Assembly: GCA_917880885.1 (NCBI GenBank)
Contig: OU862922.1
Coordinates: forward strand, 22,506,627-22,570,626
Direction of reading: 5' to 3'
DNA length: 64,000 nucleotides
From: Limnephilus marmoratus
Taxonomy: Eukaryota > Arthropoda > Insecta > Trichoptera > Limnephilidae
Shown: piece after piece, positions 1-10,449 of the stretch
How positions within the stretch are numbered: the first letter of the stretch is position 1
How the letters are laid out: every line of letters starts with the position of its first letter
Notes under the pieces: model-generated
What the model was told of the DNA's origin: nothing
The model's database searches: none
What the model saw: only the letters and a program-made list of their open reading frames with translations
Made by a program: the position numbers and the translations under genes

Positions 1-754
1 GATTAGCTGTTACTCGTAATATTGTGTTATTATTTGTATTTTGCATGTGTTATTATTATAAACTGCTCATGTTAAGCGCCTACTCTCAACACAGGTTCTC
101 CTAGTGAGACACGCTCCCTAGGATAAAACAAATTGTAAGTCTAAAATTAAAGAAAGATGAATAATAAAAATTTTAAAAGCACGTATGTATCACACAGCGA
201 CTTAAGTCTTTGAGTATCACTAGAAGATTTTATCCAAATTTTCCACTTCCATTTAATTTAAAAACTGTAGGATTATAAATTCATAAAGGCGGGTATACCT
301 ATTTACTATTTACCTACAAGTAGTATTTGTCACATTTCCCGGTAAACTTACGCACTGTGTCAACTTTCCCGCATTTCCAAAGTGCTCTTGAAGTTCACAT
401 AAAGCTGCAGGGAATAGAACACTGGGCTGGGGATTCATCAGGCAACCTACCCTTCCCTCCTCACCCCCAACCACTACTGCCCCTGCCACCCTTGTGCACC
501 CACTCCTCACAACTTACAAGTGACAAGGGCGTATTCTCCCCTAGCAATTCAACGCTTTTATGAATGTACCTAAAGATTAATTTTCTGCCAACCTCTTGAC
601 CTGAATGTCACAATTCCACGATTTTATTCAAGATTAATGTTATTTAAAGATTTCAGATTTTATCGTGCACTTTTGATGCAACTCACAAAACGTAAGTACC
701 ACTACAGAGATGATATAAATTTCTTGTAATTTTCAAACAACCTTTAAAAGAATT
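1..754. other. AT-rich stretch, no gene recognised
   Basis: Short opposing reading frames around 310-563 lie in a C/T-rich patch and show no domain or codon signal. I see no repeat shared with the rest of the window. Confidence 0.6.
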
Positions 755-965
755 TTCCTGTCTTTTTCTTTTTTTTAAAGAAAGACAAGCATTCCCGGGT
801 TACGAATAACCCAACAATGTTTGAAAATCTCCTACTGCCACCACAGAAAGCCGAAAATATTGCTTGTCTTGTGATGGAGGACTTAGCCAGCTGAGGATTC
901 GAACACGCGACGATCGGGTGGGACACAAGCGCGATGCCCACTCAACCACTGACCGGACATCTAAC
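755..965 (-). repeat. tRNA-derived SINE
   Basis: Read on the minus strand, an A-box-like word TGGTTGAGTGGG (about 938-949) is followed by a B-box GTTCGAATCC (895-904), the spacing of a tRNA-type RNA polymerase III promoter. An unrelated body follows and ends in an A-rich tail near 760-785. The head is not a folded tRNA gene. The most likely identity is a short interspersed element, transcribed by Pol III and moved by a LINE in trans. Confidence 0.7.
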
Positions 966-1840
966 TAGGTATGCATCTACTTGTCTCCCTCTCTCGATGA
1001 CATTTAACCTGTTCACATGAGACTTCTTTTGCCGTCACGGTGAGAAATACGAGTTTAACGGTGTTAGAAAGAGAAATCTCCACGCTTTATGTATAATCAA
1101 ATCTATAATTTAACCATAGAAAAATTTAAATGGGCACCTCTTTGGAATCAAAGTTTCGGATAGCAATTTGAGAAAAATGTATAAAATTTTGAGAACTTTT
1201 ATTAATTGTTTTTTCTTGAAATGACAAAAACATGAGGGGTTAATAATGTTTATAATAAAATATTTATGTTTTTTCTTCTATTTCATTATCAGTAATTTTA
1301 GATAAAATAAGTGAGCGTTTGTTGAGGTTTTGTTTTAAAAATTTTATTATTTAAAATATTGTATTTTTATTTCTAACAACAATATATGTAAAAGTATTTA
1401 ATCACCTTTCAAAAACAGTTTTTAGTTTTCAGATATGTACAGAAATATTCCATTTATTTGGATTTCATTGCAAATCGGAAGTATTTTTGATCTACTGATA
1501 ATATATGCCCGATTTCTGAGGAACCTATCAAAATTTATCAACGTAGTTAGATTGCACAGCGAAATAATCGTTACTTTTAAAATGTTGATATATTTCTGTT
1601 ATTTAACGAACCTGAGAACATGAATACGAGCATTTTCATGATAAGAAATTTTGGTCTGCAGTAATTCAAAATTCATTAAAAAAAATTAATATCCAGAAGT
1701 CGGTTCATGACCAACGTTCGTTAAAAAAAGGATTTTTCGTTCTTTCGTTCGTCGTTTGACCGCCTGTTGAGATTTTTTGCAAATCACCATGTCTAATTCC
1801 ATCAAAACAACGACGCTATTTTATGTTTATCAGTAGTTTT
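966..1840. other. AT-rich stretch, no gene recognised
   Basis: Low-GC sequence with homopolymer runs. One 62-codon frame at 1435-1623 has no recognisable motif. No repeat or terminus seen. Confidence 0.6.
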
Positions 1841-1841
1841 A

Positions 1842-2177
1842 ATTTGGGAGGCGGGAATGGGTACCGCCGCCCCGGGAACCTTAATTGGATAACCAACACC
1901 TCTGCCACAGGTCACCCCTAGTGGTTCGCTACGTTTGGTGATTAAGCAGGGGTGTCCGGGTTCATGGGGTGAGGTTTGTCTAGGTCTTGGAGGCGGATGA
2001 CTAGGACACACTGATCCCCAGATTCCTACCCACCCCTTAAACCCTTTTCCTTCCCAGAACTCTCCTCTCCTTCCTTTCCTTAAAAAACCCTCCACATAGC
2101 ATCCCCAAAGATGACATAGGCCCTGAGGGAAATTATTTTCCTCAGGGCCTCCTGTGTGGAGCTCATATAAAAAAAAA
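1842..2177 (+). mobile_element. SINE-D retroposon, near complete
   Basis: Begins with the family 5' end TTTGGGAGGCGGGAATGG, runs through a GC-rich body, and ends with a hairpin GCCCTGAGG...CCTCAGGGC (about 2125-2155) and an A-run at 2169-2177. The same order occurs in about ten other places in the window, on both strands. The 3' 110 bp matches the end of a LINE at 3742-3860. This copy lacks part of the middle relative to the 434 bp copy at 36164-36597. No tRNA-type boxes are obvious at the 5' end, so the promoter origin is unknown. Confidence 0.85.
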
Positions 2178-2463
2178 GCTATAAAATGACTCATGAGTGC
2201 TTATTAAATTCATGTTATTAAATTCAAACTGAACTGGGTTATAGATAGTTTTGGAAATTATACTTTGTACTCCTACTACGACCTTATTACTAGTAAAAAT
2301 GGTTTAAATTTTAAAATCTATTAAACAACCGTGTTTGTGAAAATCTTTTTAATAAACAAAAATTGTCCAAACTGATGTACAACAATCTTAAAAAGTTAGA
2401 CATTCTTTACACAACTGAAGAGGGTAGTATATTTGTTGTATAAACTTAAAGTTTCTATTTTTA

Positions 2464-2580
2464 TTTTTATTTTAACTTTATGAGTAAAACCTCAAATTGT
2501 AATATTTAATTAAATGAAGACTGTCTTCATTTAATTAAATATTACAATTTGAGGTTTTACTCATAAAGTTAAAATAAAAA
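2464..2580. repeat. Perfect palindrome, 58 bp arms, 1 bp centre
   Basis: Positions 2464-2521 are the exact reverse complement of 2523-2580, with one T at 2522. The core word GTCTTCATTTAATTAAATAT recurs at 2938-2960 and, slightly changed, at both ends of the inverted element at 7789-7942. It therefore looks like the fused outer ends of the tRNA foldback family described below. Arms without any mismatch suggest a young event or gene conversion. Confidence 0.9.
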
Positions 2581-2639
2581 AAAAAATATTCATCCTAGAC
2601 TTGCAGAAAAGTCAATTGATGTCGCATATTAAATAAAAT

Positions 2640-2960
2640 GGATAAAGATTTATCCAGACACTATCTAGAGAGCATTTAGTTCGGGTTTGAATCTTGCAAT
2701 CATACATAAAGATAGCAGCCAATAGTATATGCGTTAAGAAAAATGAAGATAGTGTGGGTGGTTCTTAGTCGAAGTATGATACAGTTAAAAGTGACCGAAT
2801 TGGATATCGACACGGTGGCGCAGTGGTTAGCGCGTTCGCCCGGTAAGCGAGAGGTCCTGGGTTCGAGTCCCAGATGTGTCAATATCTTTTTCTGATTTTT
2901 CTGTTTTCAGATTTTCGATTGAGTTTCGCTTATATTGTCTTCATTTAATTAAATATTAAA
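2640..2960 (+). repeat. Arm of tRNA-bearing foldback element
   Basis: About 170 bp upstream of the tRNA-like unit (2640-2808) reappears inverted at 11260-11399. The tail after it, with TTTTTCTGATTTTTCTG and GATTTTCGATTGAGTTTCGC, reappears at 7880-7918 and 12003-12050. Homology on both sides of the tRNA shows that the tRNA-like piece is an internal module and not simply a SINE head. Confidence 0.75.
2809..2880 (+). repeat. tRNA-Thr-like sequence
   Basis: A cloverleaf can be drawn: acceptor pairs six of seven, D-arm GCGC/GCGC, anticodon stem with seven-base loop CCGGTAA (anticodon GGT, threonine), and a perfect T-arm CTGGG/CCCAG around TTCGAGT. Base 33 is C instead of the expected T, and no CCA is encoded. 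Because the same flanks carry other tRNA-like units elsewhere, I read it as part of a repeat and not as a functional tRNA gene. Confidence 0.7.
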
Positions 2961-3741
2961 GTTTCTAATCGAATTTTGGGTTATTTCCAGGGTATTTTAT
3001 ATGTCCCATATATTATTTTAAAAGATGCCGTAGAAACAAATACTATTTTCTGAAACTACTTACAATTTGAAATATAGGTACGTTATAAATTAGAATACAA
3101 AAAAATTTCAAACACGAAAAAAATTCAAAAATACTAATAATATATTTATTATAGTAAATATATTTTTACTCCAAGCATAGAAAAATTGCAGAGAATATGA
3201 AATTTTGAAAACACGTTCCTTTTATTTGGGGAGTCTTCACTCTTCAGTGTCAGCTGATTTTTTTTATTTTCGTTATAAGATAATTTTTTTTTAATATATA
3301 TAATGAAAACAAAGGCGTTATTGTGTTTCTCTGTAAAACAAAAGAAACAACATTTAATGCCCTTATTTCAGGTTTCTTTATATAATAATAAATAAGATAA
3401 TTAGATAATATTTTGAGGATGTTTTTTTATGCAATAATTCTGACAGTTATATTTAAATAATTCGATTCTGTTGTTTAGCTGTCAGCAGCGATATCTGGTG
3501 GGCCACTAACTATCTCGGTACTTACTCAGTGACGCAGCAAATACAAGCTTAAGGAAAGCACTCATTAGTGGTTTTCTTTACATATATAATAAAACCCAGA
3601 AAAAAAACCCAAAAAAATACGTTTTGGATTAATTGTTAGCGCGATATAAACATTGATTTCTTAACGTTTATGTTATTAAAAGCATCACTTTCATAGGTAA
3701 CATGTCTTTCAAAAAATTTCAAGTCAATCAAAAAAAAAAAT
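2961..3741. other. AT-rich stretch, no gene recognised
   Basis: Long A and T runs with no coding signal, terminus or shared repeat seen. Confidence 0.6.
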
Positions 3742-4095
3742 ATTTTTTTTTTTACATTAACTCCACACAGGAGGCCCTGAGGAAAATAATTTCCCTCAGG
3801 GCCTATGTCATCTGGGATGCTGTGTGGAGGGTCTTTTTGAGGAGAGGAAGGAATGAACATTGGTCTTGAAGAGACCCATGTTGTAGGAAGGAGGAAACAC
3901 AGAGGCCGGCAAATCATTCCACAGCCGAGCTGTTGAACACAAGAACGAGTCGAAGAAACGACCCGTTCTCATGTGACAAATGTCAACTGTGTACAAATGT
4001 TGGGCACGCGTTTGGCGTGTTTCCCGACTATGAACCGGTGCCGAAGGGATCAATGATGCTTGTCAGAAATAGCCTAACGTGTCACTCTGCAAAAA
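3742..4095 (-). pseudogene. LINE ORF2 C-terminus with 3' tail
   Basis: The minus-strand frame 4053-3808 reads the usual C-terminal tail of a LINE reverse transcriptase protein. It contains a region like YTVDI...RTGRFFDSFL followed by TARLWNDLPASVFPPSYN and a segment GLFKTNVHSFL, ending in TGA. About 60 bases of 3' UTR follow, including the hairpin GGCCCTGAGG...CCCTCAGGGCC, then an A-run (T-run at 3742-3753 on plus). From the last 17 or so codons to the tail it matches SINE-D. The fragment is 5' truncated, and upstream homology fades near 4095 after an in-frame stop. Clade is uncertain (Jockey/CR1/I group). Confidence 0.75.
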
Positions 4096-4392
4096 TATGA
4101 CGTTGCCAGCTCTTCGCAACCGGCTAAAGACATTTTTTATTAGTAAGAGTTCGAAACAGAAATTGCAGTATTTATTCCAAGTGCAACTTAAATATTGTTT
4201 AACCCTTGAGAAGCGGTTTTTTATTAGAAAGGCTGCCAACATATTGATCATTTACTTTTGATTATTACCCTGATACCAGACTCTAATTTCAGTATGCTGG
4301 GGGATAATAATAATAATTGGCTAATTTATATATCGCCGTTTTCGTGGAAAATCACCTCAAGGGCGCTGTACAAATAAATATATGAAAGAATT

Positions 4393-4530
4393 AATATTAC
4401 TGGCTTATAACTAAGATTTACAATTACAACTAGTGACTTACATCTAAGACTTATAGGTACTTATATTACTGGCTTACAACTAAGATTTACATTAATAACT
4501 AGTGACTTACATCTAAGACTTATAGCTAGT
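4393..4530. repeat. Two tandem copies of a ~69 bp unit
   Basis: Each copy reads TATTACTGGCTTA, then AACTAAGATTTACA, then ACTAGTGACTTACATCTAAG, then ACTTATAG. Copies start near 4393 and 4461, and a partial third follows. They lie inside the inverted-repeat element. Confidence 0.75.
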
Positions 4531-4840
4531 GACTTATGACTAAGGCATATAGATTCTAACCTAAAACTGATGACTTATTAGCACACATATTTACAATTAA
4601 GATTAGCGCCAGAAGAAGTAGGAAGTTTTTACATAATATTACATTTCGAGAACACGGGTACAAAAAGTATAATGAAGATTAACTGGATTGTCGACGCTTT
4701 GGACAAACCATAATGGAATATAATTATAGCGTTTTTATTCATGCAAAAAATAAAAAGTTGTATTTTGATTGCACAGGTGCTACCATACATATAGAGTACA
4801 TCCCCCGCGTGACCTACATAACCAACATTCCGTGATGCAC

Positions 4841-4902
4841 CAGGGGTGGGTGCACTACATCTGAAGAGGTGCAGTTACCATGGCAACCAGATGTCACCCC
4901 TG
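4841..4902. repeat. 62 bp inverted-repeat fragment with hAT-like ends
   Basis: Starts CAGGGGTGGGTG and ends GATGTCACCCCTG, with an inner ACATCTG/CAGATGT pair. Ends resemble hAT termini, but the flanking eight bases do not match, so transposition cannot be shown. Confidence 0.3.
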
Positions 4903-5524
4903 GATATTATTATCCCCACGGCCCGGTTATAATTAATACCACCTTATGTACATACCCTGCGGGACTGGGTACCAACCTCACGCGTATATAATAACAGATA
5001 TATACCAAACGCAGCATATATGGGAAATTGTAATCCGACTATTGATATTGGATACACCCTCAGGAAGGGTAAATAGTGTCAATCATCAAATGTAGATTTT
5101 TTTAAAAAGTAAAACTAACTTTTATACAAATAACAAGCGGATAGCAAATGAAGGTGATTTTTTGCTATAATAAATAGCCCTTGAGGTGATTTTTCACTAA
5201 AACGGCGCTCTACAAATTATCCAATTATTATTATTACGATATTTTTATGTTTTCCCTGTGGTTATACATCAAAAATATTACGCATTTTGAAGTAAATAAA
5301 AAAAAATCAACCCCTGAAATCCAATCCATGGTAGTTGATTTAAGGAGCTATTGCATCCGTAATTACATATTTTACAACGACAGCTCTATTCTTACATTAT
5401 TTTGTGTAATATTAATTAATGAAGACTGGTTCAATGGGTTAGATATAATTATTTCTCCTACATTCTTCTTCATATATTTCAAATGACGTTCTCCCAAACA
5501 AAAATTAAATTAATTAAGATTTAG

Positions 5525-5835
5525 TGGCGTAAAATGAATCATCCTTCTTGCCGGTTGATTGCGTGCAAAGTATGCATATGAAATGATTTCCTTCCTCCAG
5601 AGAACTTATATCGCCATCTCATTAATTTTCGCAATTTTCCGCCTCAGCACATTCCGAGTTTTCCATTAAAGCGACTGCAGAAACCGCCCGAAGTACAAAT
5701 TTTCCCCGCCAGGCGACAAAGGGGCGCTAATCATTAAAATCTCGTGTTTTAATGTTTAAACGGAAACAGCGTGCATCCAGCACCGGCACCGGCACCGGCA
5801 CCAGAGATACGCACAATCAGTGCGTGGGCTTGCAC
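5525..5835. other. Complex unique DNA, possible conserved non-coding element
   Basis: Compared with its neighbours this stretch has balanced base composition, few homopolymers and homeodomain-like ATTA words near TGCATATGAAAT and CATCTCATTAATTTTCGC. A short CACCGG hexamer repeat sits at 5781-5803. A regulatory role is only an inference. Confidence 0.25.
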
Positions 5836-6339
5836 CAGATGGCGGTGCACGGCTGTAGGTACTGGGTACGCACAGGGAATATCGATGAGTGTACTACAAG
5901 TTTCGTATAACTCGTTGATGACGCATCATCCAATTTTTATTTTTTTAAGTCTTTAAATTCGTGCCTAGTCAAAATGTCAACACATTTTCGCGCTAGAGTA
6001 CGAGTATAACATCGGCGAGATTTTTGTGTGCTCTGCCAAGTCTGAATTGCCGGTTCACCGATATTTCTAAAAATATAACTCAAATTTACGAGCATATTGT
6101 TATATCACCAAAAAGTGTTTTCGTAATAAGATCACTCAATCTTTTCCCATCTCCTTCATGAAGCCCTTCAAAATTTTACCGCCCCGTAACATTCAGGATG
6201 TTGTAGCACTAGGTACCTACGGTCTGATGCCAGTGAAACAATGTTGTACTACGTTCCACTACCTTAGAACTGGCTCAATCTGTGGTGGTTTTATACCAAA
6301 AAATGTTTTCAATTATTTTAATGTAACTATGTATTTCTG
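5836..6339. other. No gene recognised
   Basis: Mixed-composition unique sequence. A 60-codon frame at 6158-6340 lacks any motif. Confidence 0.55.
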
Positions 6340-6500
6340 ATTAATAAATACTCTTTTAACATTTATTTGTCAATAGATTTTCACAAATACATAGATTTTT
6401 ATTTATAACGTTGATTCTATTGACAAATGGGTCAATGCTCAGCTGTAGGTACATTCAGAATTTCTCCCGGAATGCAGCTGGTTTTCAGCAGTGCCCCTAA
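6340..6500 (+). repeat. Repeat family C, copy 1
   Basis: Shares an ordered series of words with 31150-31290: TCAATAGATTTT, TTGATTCTATTGA, then CTCAGCTGTA and ATGCAGCTGGTTTTCA. The inner TCAATAGA...TTCTATTGA pair can fold. Probably the end of a dispersed element whose class I cannot assign. Confidence 0.65.
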
Positions 6501-6777
6501 ATATAAAATTATGTATAATTACATAATAAATAATTAAAATTAAGTTAACAAATTGTAATTCTTAATCATTATTAAGTAAATAAAAATTCAAATTAAATAA
6601 TATAATCACAAACACAAGTAGGTATCAGTCGCGGTCCTTTCATACATACTGTGGGTGTGACGCTTCCCTTCCTTTTGAGGCGTATAATAAATATAATAAT
6701 AATAGTTTTTTTTATTTATTCAGCATTAAAAAAAGCTTTGAGCTAATTTTTTTCTAGCAATAAAAACTGCAACTTAA

Positions 6778-7086
6778 CTACACCGTCCCAACCACAGCGG
6801 CCAAAAGCAACAAAACGCGGCGACATAATAACAACACCATTCTCGATGCTAGTATGTCGAATGTCGCATCAATATCAGCAACAGTGGATTCTCTGCTCCA
6901 TTCCGCATCCACGATGTTAGAAAAAGTTAGATATTCGATGGGAGCATCCAACGCGCAGAAAACTACTTTAATGCGCGTCGCCATAGTGCACAGAATACCA
7001 TAACAAAGCGCGTGGATTAATTCGGTACGTTTTAGAGAATTTGTTCGTGCAACCATTTTAACAATTTGGCTTGAATAAGGGATCAA
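6778..7086 (-). CDS. Orphan open frame, possible exon
   Basis: A 102-codon frame with higher GC and varied codons stands out from its AT-rich surroundings. The protein has a moderately hydrophobic start, an acidic middle (residues about 60-75) and a hydrophobic end rich in leucine and valine (residues about 82-102). No family is recognised, and no convincing splice sites frame it. It may be a decayed gene piece or chance. Confidence 0.2.
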   Translation of the reverse strand: MIPYSSQIVKMVARTNSLKRTELIHALCYGILCTMATRIKVVFCALDAPIEYLTFSNIVDAEWSRESTVADIDATFDILASRMVLLLCRRVLLLLAAVVGTV

Positions 7087-7788
7087 TCCATATACCAGAT
7101 GTTGATCTCAGCACCAAGGAATTAACCAAATATTTCAATATTTCATAGTTGTCTGCAAACATCCACAGTTAAAAACATTCTCCTAAAAATTATTTCTGTA
7201 TTACATTTGAAAATGGCTCATGATCCATATCACCTTCCATAAATAATATGCACAGCGGTGCGAGTGCAATCATGCAACGCAGTTCCACTCGCTTTACTTA
7301 CGCAGGATCTGCCGATGATTACGCCCCAGAGAAGGGGGGGTGGGAGATCAGAGATGCTGGGACCCCCCTGGTGATTGCGCAACGTAGATTATTCGTGAAA
7401 TGTGCTCTACATCTTCATTTATTATAATAATATATGATATTTCAGTGGTTTTCGTAACATCTGTATTTCCATTTTAGTAATCTAAAATAGCTGATCTGTG
7501 AACATATTTTGTTTTCTCTCCGATTTTGGGCCATCTCTGTTATAATCCTTCTTGATGGCTGTTTTTATACCGATCTTGAGTAAAAATATCATAGCAGCAT
7601 TCATAAATATTAAGAGATTTATTTAGGCAGCAGCATACATATATGTTGAAATTTTGCCTACTTTATTAGTATTTTCTGTCGTTATTGTAAAAAATGTAAT
7701 TGTCCAATATCATCTGTTTTTTCTATTGTTTTTTAAATGAAAAAAATAAATAAAATAAAAAACTTAGTTAACCTCAAATTGTAAAATG
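7087..7788. other. No gene recognised
   Basis: AT-rich DNA with a short G/C patch at 7333-7372. No terminus or shared repeat seen. Confidence 0.55.
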
Positions 7789-7942
7789 TAATTAATTAAG
7801 ACAATATTAGCGAAACTCAATGAAAAATCTGAAACAGAAAAATCAGAAAAAGAGACGGTCCCAGATGTGACCTATCTTTTCTGATTTTTCTAATTCAGAT
7901 TTTCGATTGAGTTTCGCTAATACTGTCTTCATTAATTAAATG
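7789..7942. repeat. Collapsed tRNA foldback element
   Basis: About 65 bp arms face each other: GAAACTCAATGAAAAATCTG at 7812-7831 mirrors CAGATTTTCGATTGAGTTTC at 7896-7915, and the outer AATTAATTAAGACA mirrors TGTCTTCATTAATT. The centre keeps only the 3' edge of the tRNA-like unit (GTCCCAGATGTG, 7859-7870). This is the foldback family with nearly all of its interior lost. Confidence 0.8.
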
Positions 7943-8207
7943 GAAAAAAAGTCACCAGAGATCAAAATTTCATCTAAATCAATATTACAAAAAATAGCAT
8001 TATTGATGTTGTTGTAGCTGAAAAAAAATTTATTTTATTTTTTAAATTGTTTTTTGTATGAAAAATTTCAGGAAGTTTCAGTTTGGCCGTGCGCTGCACG
8101 GATTTCCTGAAAAAACCGATTTAAAAAAAAAAAAAAACATCTACTAATAGCACTCCAGCACACCCAAATGTCACGAGCCGCCACTGATCAGGAGTCACTG
8201 GTTAAAG

Positions 8208-8282
8208 CAGTGGTTCCCAACCTTTTTATGACCCGGGACCCCATCTTCTAGCCTCTTGCGGACCACTGGTTGGGAAACCCTG
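8208..8282. mobile_element. 75 bp hAT remnant with 8-bp duplication
   Basis: Starts CAGTGGTTCCCAACC and ends GGTTGGGAAACCCTG. The eight bases on each side are identical, GGTTAAAG (8200-8207 and 8283-8290). About 33 bp come from one end and 41 bp from the other end of the larger hATs at 36066-36737 and 51352-51948. It therefore holds nothing but termini and is close to the smallest size a transposase could mobilise. Confidence 0.85.
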
Positions 8283-8290
8283 GGTTAAAG

Positions 8291-9425
8291 AAAGGCAGGT
8301 ACGTCTCTTAATATCCTCTTTAAATATTAATAGAAATTTACATTGCTCTCTCAGTTACACAATTAAAGTTGGTCTTCGCTGTGTCGTTCACTGTTTATTT
8401 AATAATATTTTTACTGCACTATTTTAAACAATTATATCAAGTGATTAAGGCTCCGTTATACGCTTCCAAAAATAAAATTAAAATTACTGAATGCGACGGT
8501 TGCTTCGTTCCTTTCCCGTAATTCGGGGTTCAGCTCGCAGGTTCGGCTCACACGTGTATACGCTAAACCCAACCTAATGTGTCATTTAGTCAGATCTTTT
8601 GTACAAAGAGGGTTAACTGGCCTGTTTATAATAACAAAGATGTCATCCACAGAAATGATTTGAAAAACAATTAGACATTAGTAATGCGATAGGCAAGCCC
8701 CTTTATTTTAAAGATTCACCATACTGCATATAGGTTAGTGGTGCAACCCCGATGCATTGTTCCAACCCTTCCACCTTTACAGGGATAAGAACTCACGCCA
8801 CGGAGGTCTTTGAACCCTAATTTACTGACTGAACGTAGCGAACCATTTTAACCCGACCAATTGGCATTTCACCTATCCGTAAATTTGTTTTTTACGTTCC
8901 GGTTCCGGCTCAAGGTTGCGGTCGTGTGCCGGAGTAGCCGATAGACACAATCAAAAAAATTACGTACTTGAACGTAAGTAGCTACGCTTCAGAAAAAAAT
9001 TATGATAGATTATACGCTTTTTTATAAATAATATATAAATACATATCTGGTAAGACAGTCCAGTTTTTCAAAAACATCATTTTGCCAAAAACAAGTAAGT
9101 TATTACGAAAATAGAATCAGCTGGCCCACGACAAAAATTTGCGACGGCACACTAGTTAGTGGTTTAGTAAAGATTCCCTTTTTAAATGATAAATTGTTGT
9201 GTTTAAAAATTAAGTTGGTAGCATTCGAGTATTTAAGTACAGGGTCATCGACAAATATGGACAACATTTAAAATAACCGTTGTAAAAAAACTATTAGAGG
9301 TATTTCAATGGTTTTGATCTTAAAATGTGCAGAAAATGATTTTTCGTACCTTAGTATGTTTCGATGTGTGCACCGCTCGTCGCTCTACAGATGTCTTTAA
9401 GTTGAACATGTAAAGGAGGTTTGTA
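8291..9425. other. No gene recognised
   Basis: Unique mixed-composition DNA. I see no coding signal, terminus or shared repeat. Confidence 0.55.
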
Positions 9426-9453
9426 ATTTGGGAGGCGGGAATGGGGACGGCCG

Positions 9454-10449
9454 CACAGTGATTCGTTTCATACAAGCTAGACGCTAATAAGTCACTTTTG
9501 AATTCCCAAACAATGACGTCATGGCGACATTACCAGATAGACAGGATAATAAATGCATGCTTAATTGGGGTGATTAGTGCACGCATTTACTCATACCAGA
9601 GGCCGAAAGTCGGATAATGTGTTTTGAAATTATCATTTGCATTTATTCGCTCGTTGCAGCTCGACGTTTAAAATTGTGTACTTCGTTTGAAAAGTGTTTT
9701 TTTTCGGTTCTGTAAAATGGAGGCTACTTTGGAAGGTATGTTTTAAAGTTTTTTCTTAATACTTTAGTGTAAATAATTTTACTGTTTTTTTTTTAAATAA
9801 ATAAGTTTTGTGTTTTTTTTTGGCATAAACAATGTTAAATTTCTATCTTCTCGAGAGTTTATCTCAGAGAGCACATCAAAATCGCAAAAAAAAATTTTTT
9901 TTAAATAGTGCAACTAATATTCTATTCATATCAGTTTCGATATTAACTCACACCAATCCACATTATTACTATTTTTTTCATTTTACAGGAACCACATACG
10001 AGATTTCCAGGCTGGAATTGTTCGTGAGATGGAAGAGTTTGCCGAAGAAAAAAAAGGCTTGAGGGAATGTTTAACAAAATTTTAAGTACATTTGATCTTG
10101 ATAAGCTCAGTGCAAGTGGTGAAAAAAAGTTAAAAAACCAAATAAGGCTTATATATTTGAAAATAAGCCTTAATTTGAGCGTAATTTTAGCAATTTATTA
10201 CACTCAAAATACACTTCTTTTTACTTTTTACATATAATAGTTTTATTATTAACCTCAAATACTCTATTAACACATTATTTAAAAATTATTAAAAAAAAAA
10301 AAAAAAAAACGAAAAAAAAAAAAATTATTTTTAACACTAATTTTATTTTCATAAAATTAGTGTTGACTACACCTCAATAGAGGGTTATAAATATTTTAAT
10401 CATGTGAAAGAGTTTTTAGCGTCTAGCATGAATGAAACGAATCACTGTG
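9454..10449. mobile_element. Transib-like non-autonomous DNA transposon
   Basis: The element begins CACAGTGATTCGTTTCAT and its reverse complement begins identically, so the first 18 bases are a perfect terminal inverted repeat. Similarity continues through GCTAGACGCTAA. Comparison with intact SINE-D copies indicates a five-base duplication, GGCCG (9449-9453) and CGCCG (10450-10454), differing by one base. CACAGTG ends and GC-rich five-base duplications are known features of Transib, the superfamily related to RAG1. The right end also has an A-rich nonamer CTAAAAACT after a 23-base spacer. At 996 bp it cannot encode a full transposase. Confidence 0.75.
9717..10077 (+). pseudogene. Possible leftover 5' exons of the Transib-like element
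   Basis: An ATG at 9717 opens a short frame (MEATLE) that runs into a donor-like GTATGT at 9736. A pyrimidine stretch ending TTTTACAG lies at 9981-9988, and downstream frames close within 35 codons. This looks like the first exon, intron and start of the second exon of a transposase gene whose remainder is deleted. No transposase motif is visible, so this is inference. Confidence 0.3.

Larger units (their letters stand above)
4305..5235. mobile_element. Inverted-repeat element, 0.93 kb
   Basis: The left end (4305-4366) AATAATAATAATTGG...GCGCCGTTTT...TCACCTCAAGGGC is matched in inverted orientation by 5172-5235, giving roughly 60 bp terminal inverted repeats with some mismatches. Single ends of the same kind lie at 23800-23880 and 31918-31975. 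No transposase frame is present, so it is non-autonomous. A target duplication is not clear because the ends are ATT-repeat rich. Confidence 0.65.

Noticed and set aside
1802..2194. 130-codon minus frame
   Set aside because: It is the antisense of SINE-D; the same shadow appears in other copies.
2809..2880. Functional tRNA-Thr gene
   Set aside because: Base 33 is C, one acceptor pair fails, and the same flanks occur with other tRNA-like units, so it is a rep­eat module.
4841..4902. Complete 62 bp hAT MITE
   Set aside because: Ends are hAT-like but flanking eight bases differ, so it is listed only as an inverted-repeat fragment.
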